Positions 63,235 to 64,000 of a DNA stretch of 64,000 nucleotides are shown here, one piece after another (the stretch's first letter is position 1; each line of letters opens with the position of its first letter). Below the pieces are notes generated by a model, which saw nothing but the letters and a program-made list of their open reading frames with translations, searched no databases and was not told the DNA's origin. The translations under genes were made by a program, and so were the position numbers. The DNA is taken from NCBI RefSeq assembly GCF_001282685.1, contig NZ_LN875035.1, positions 1,833,788 through 1,897,787 of the forward strand, written 5' to 3'. The DNA comes from Niameybacter massiliensis (GTDB taxonomy: Bacteria > Bacillota > Clostridia > Lachnospirales > Cellulosilyticaceae).

Positions 63235-63512
63235 AACCCACCTAGATGAATTTAAAAAACTATTTTATTAAACCGAACATAAAAATTTATTTGATGACAT
63301 AACTTAATATGTTTTACTACATTTTCTCAATAAATTAATAATTTTCATTTATACTTAAAAATAGTTTTTTCACATTGCTAAGAGGTGCTGGATATTTATC
63401 TAGTACCTCTTTCTCATATCTAGAAAATATACCTTTAAGCACAAAGAACTATTTTATTATTTTGTTATCTGCTTACTTAAATTATTAATAAAACTTTGGA
63501 TAGGAGATAAAA
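63235..63512. other. gene-free stretch with one hairpin
   Basis: A+T-rich DNA with a 13-bp stem AGAGGTGCTGGAT / ATCTAGTACCTCT at 63381-63410 followed by a T/C-rich run, possibly a weak terminator or operator. Nothing else recognised. Confidence 0.5.
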
Positions 63513-63710
63513 ATGTATCTTTTTTTAACACAATTAGCATATCTTACTGCTCCTTTTTTAGTATTCATATTTATCTTTAGCCTCTTATCAGCAATCAAAG
63601 GGGTTATTACTAATGCCGAATCAAAAAGTATTAAGTCCAATGGAATACTAGCTGCAATTTCATTACTAATACTACTCTCTCCACTCTTCTATATTTTTAG
63701 TTGTTTTTAA
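63513..63710 (+). CDS. two-helix membrane protein, hypothetical
   Basis: The 65-aa product has two hydrophobic helices (about 4-26 and 46-64) linked by a polar ITNAESKSIKSNG segment. AGGAG is 6 nt before the ATG, and a terminator follows. Not recognised. It might be a lysogeny-expressed or immunity-type membrane peptide. Confidence 0.55.
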   Translation: MYLFLTQLAYLTAPFLVFIFIFSLLSAIKGVITNAESKSIKSNGILAAISLLILLSPLFYIFSCF

Positions 63711-63711
63711 T

Positions 63712-63747
63712 AAGTACAGGTATCTTACTACTTGTACTTATTTTTTA
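63712..63747. terminator. intrinsic terminator between convergent genes
   Basis: AAGTACA / TGTACTT stem with ATTTTTT on the plus strand and A-rich upstream. Confidence 0.78.
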
Positions 63748-63755
63748 TAGAAGAA

Positions 63756-63983
63756 TTATTTTATTAACTCAAAATGCTCTTCAAATGTCTCTTTCTGTAT
63801 CTCCAACCACCATAGTTCTTCATCTTTATTTATAAGTCTTACCTCACCACCAATAAGCCTCCACTCATCTTCATCTATAATCCATATAGAACCTTCTTTT
63901 ATTTCATTGTACTCACCTTCTACAGTAAGCCCATCGCCATCGCATACTTCACAAAACCATGATTTCTTACATCTATATTCCAT
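63756..63983 (-). CDS. small phage hypothetical protein
   Basis: The 75-aa acidic, Trp-rich product begins MEYRCKKSWFCEVCDGDG and ends with EIQKETFEEHFELIK. It resembles small uncharacterised early-region phage proteins. AGGTG precedes the ATG. The next genes to the right are outside the window. Confidence 0.6.
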   Translation of the reverse strand: MEYRCKKSWFCEVCDGDGLTVEGEYNEIKEGSIWIIDEDEWRLIGGEVRLINKDEELWWLEIQKETFEEHFELIK

Positions 63984-64000
63984 TTCTTCACCTTCTTAAA

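Overview
The window looks like a chromosome segment from a low-GC Clostridia bacterium of the Lachnospiraceae/Cellulosilyticum kind. This is inferred from A+T-rich codon use, strong AGGAGG-type ribosome binding sites, the dapG-tepA-ylzJ-ftsK order typical of Firmicutes, and clostridial families such as DUF1540, TSCPD and LytTR/GHKL pairs. No database search was possible, so the genus is a guess.

Layout. 1-340: 5' end and promoter of a leftward 16S rRNA gene. 0.4-8 kb: host genes (metallophosphoesterase, a ParB-BMP fusion, a DUF3298 protein, aldehyde dehydrogenase, a lone tyrosine recombinase, a formate/nitrite transporter). 8.1-10.7 kb: a ribbon-helix-helix/coiled-coil protein with five GTTAAC palindromes in its promoter region, and a ferritin-like protein. 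11-14 kb: a dicarboxylate-type symporter and a BaiN-type flavoprotein. 14-23.2 kb: a leftward housekeeping operon, dapG-tepA-ylzJ-ftsK-fhs-folD-rimO-pgsA, with overlapping or touching junctions. 23.8-25.9 kb: a LytTR response regulator and GHKL kinase. 26.2-31.5 kb: a B12 salvage operon (riboswitch-cobQ-btuF-btuC-btuD-cobU). 31.5-32.5 kb: a second CDP-alcohol phosphatidyltransferase and a DUF1540 protein.

33-37.4 kb is an accessory region. It holds a decayed IS30-family element, a three-gene cassette with its own promoter and terminator (STAS/GHKL ATPase, DUF4325-like STAS protein, single-pass membrane protein), and 1.4 kb without genes. That gap contains three tandem copies of a terminator-ended unit and a further segment rich in stem-loops.

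37.4 kb to the right edge is most of a PBSX/Mu-like contractile-tail prophage transcribed leftward: ArpU-like activator, Dam methylase, small and large terminase, portal, SPP1-gp7-like head protein with a putative toxin tail followed by a putative immunity gene, scaffold, capsid, connectors, sheath, tube, tail chaperone with a programmed -1 frameshift site, tape measure, baseplate, fibres, holin and an M15 endolysin. Early, lysogeny and integrase genes are not in view and probably lie beyond 64 kb. A compact small-RNA gene with promoter and terminator lies at 62.46-62.61 kb.

The best candidates for undescribed biology are the STAS/GHKL-DUF4325-membrane cassette, the neighbouring repeated and structured non-coding region, the capsid-borne toxin/immunity pair, and the GTTAAC-array coiled-coil regulator.
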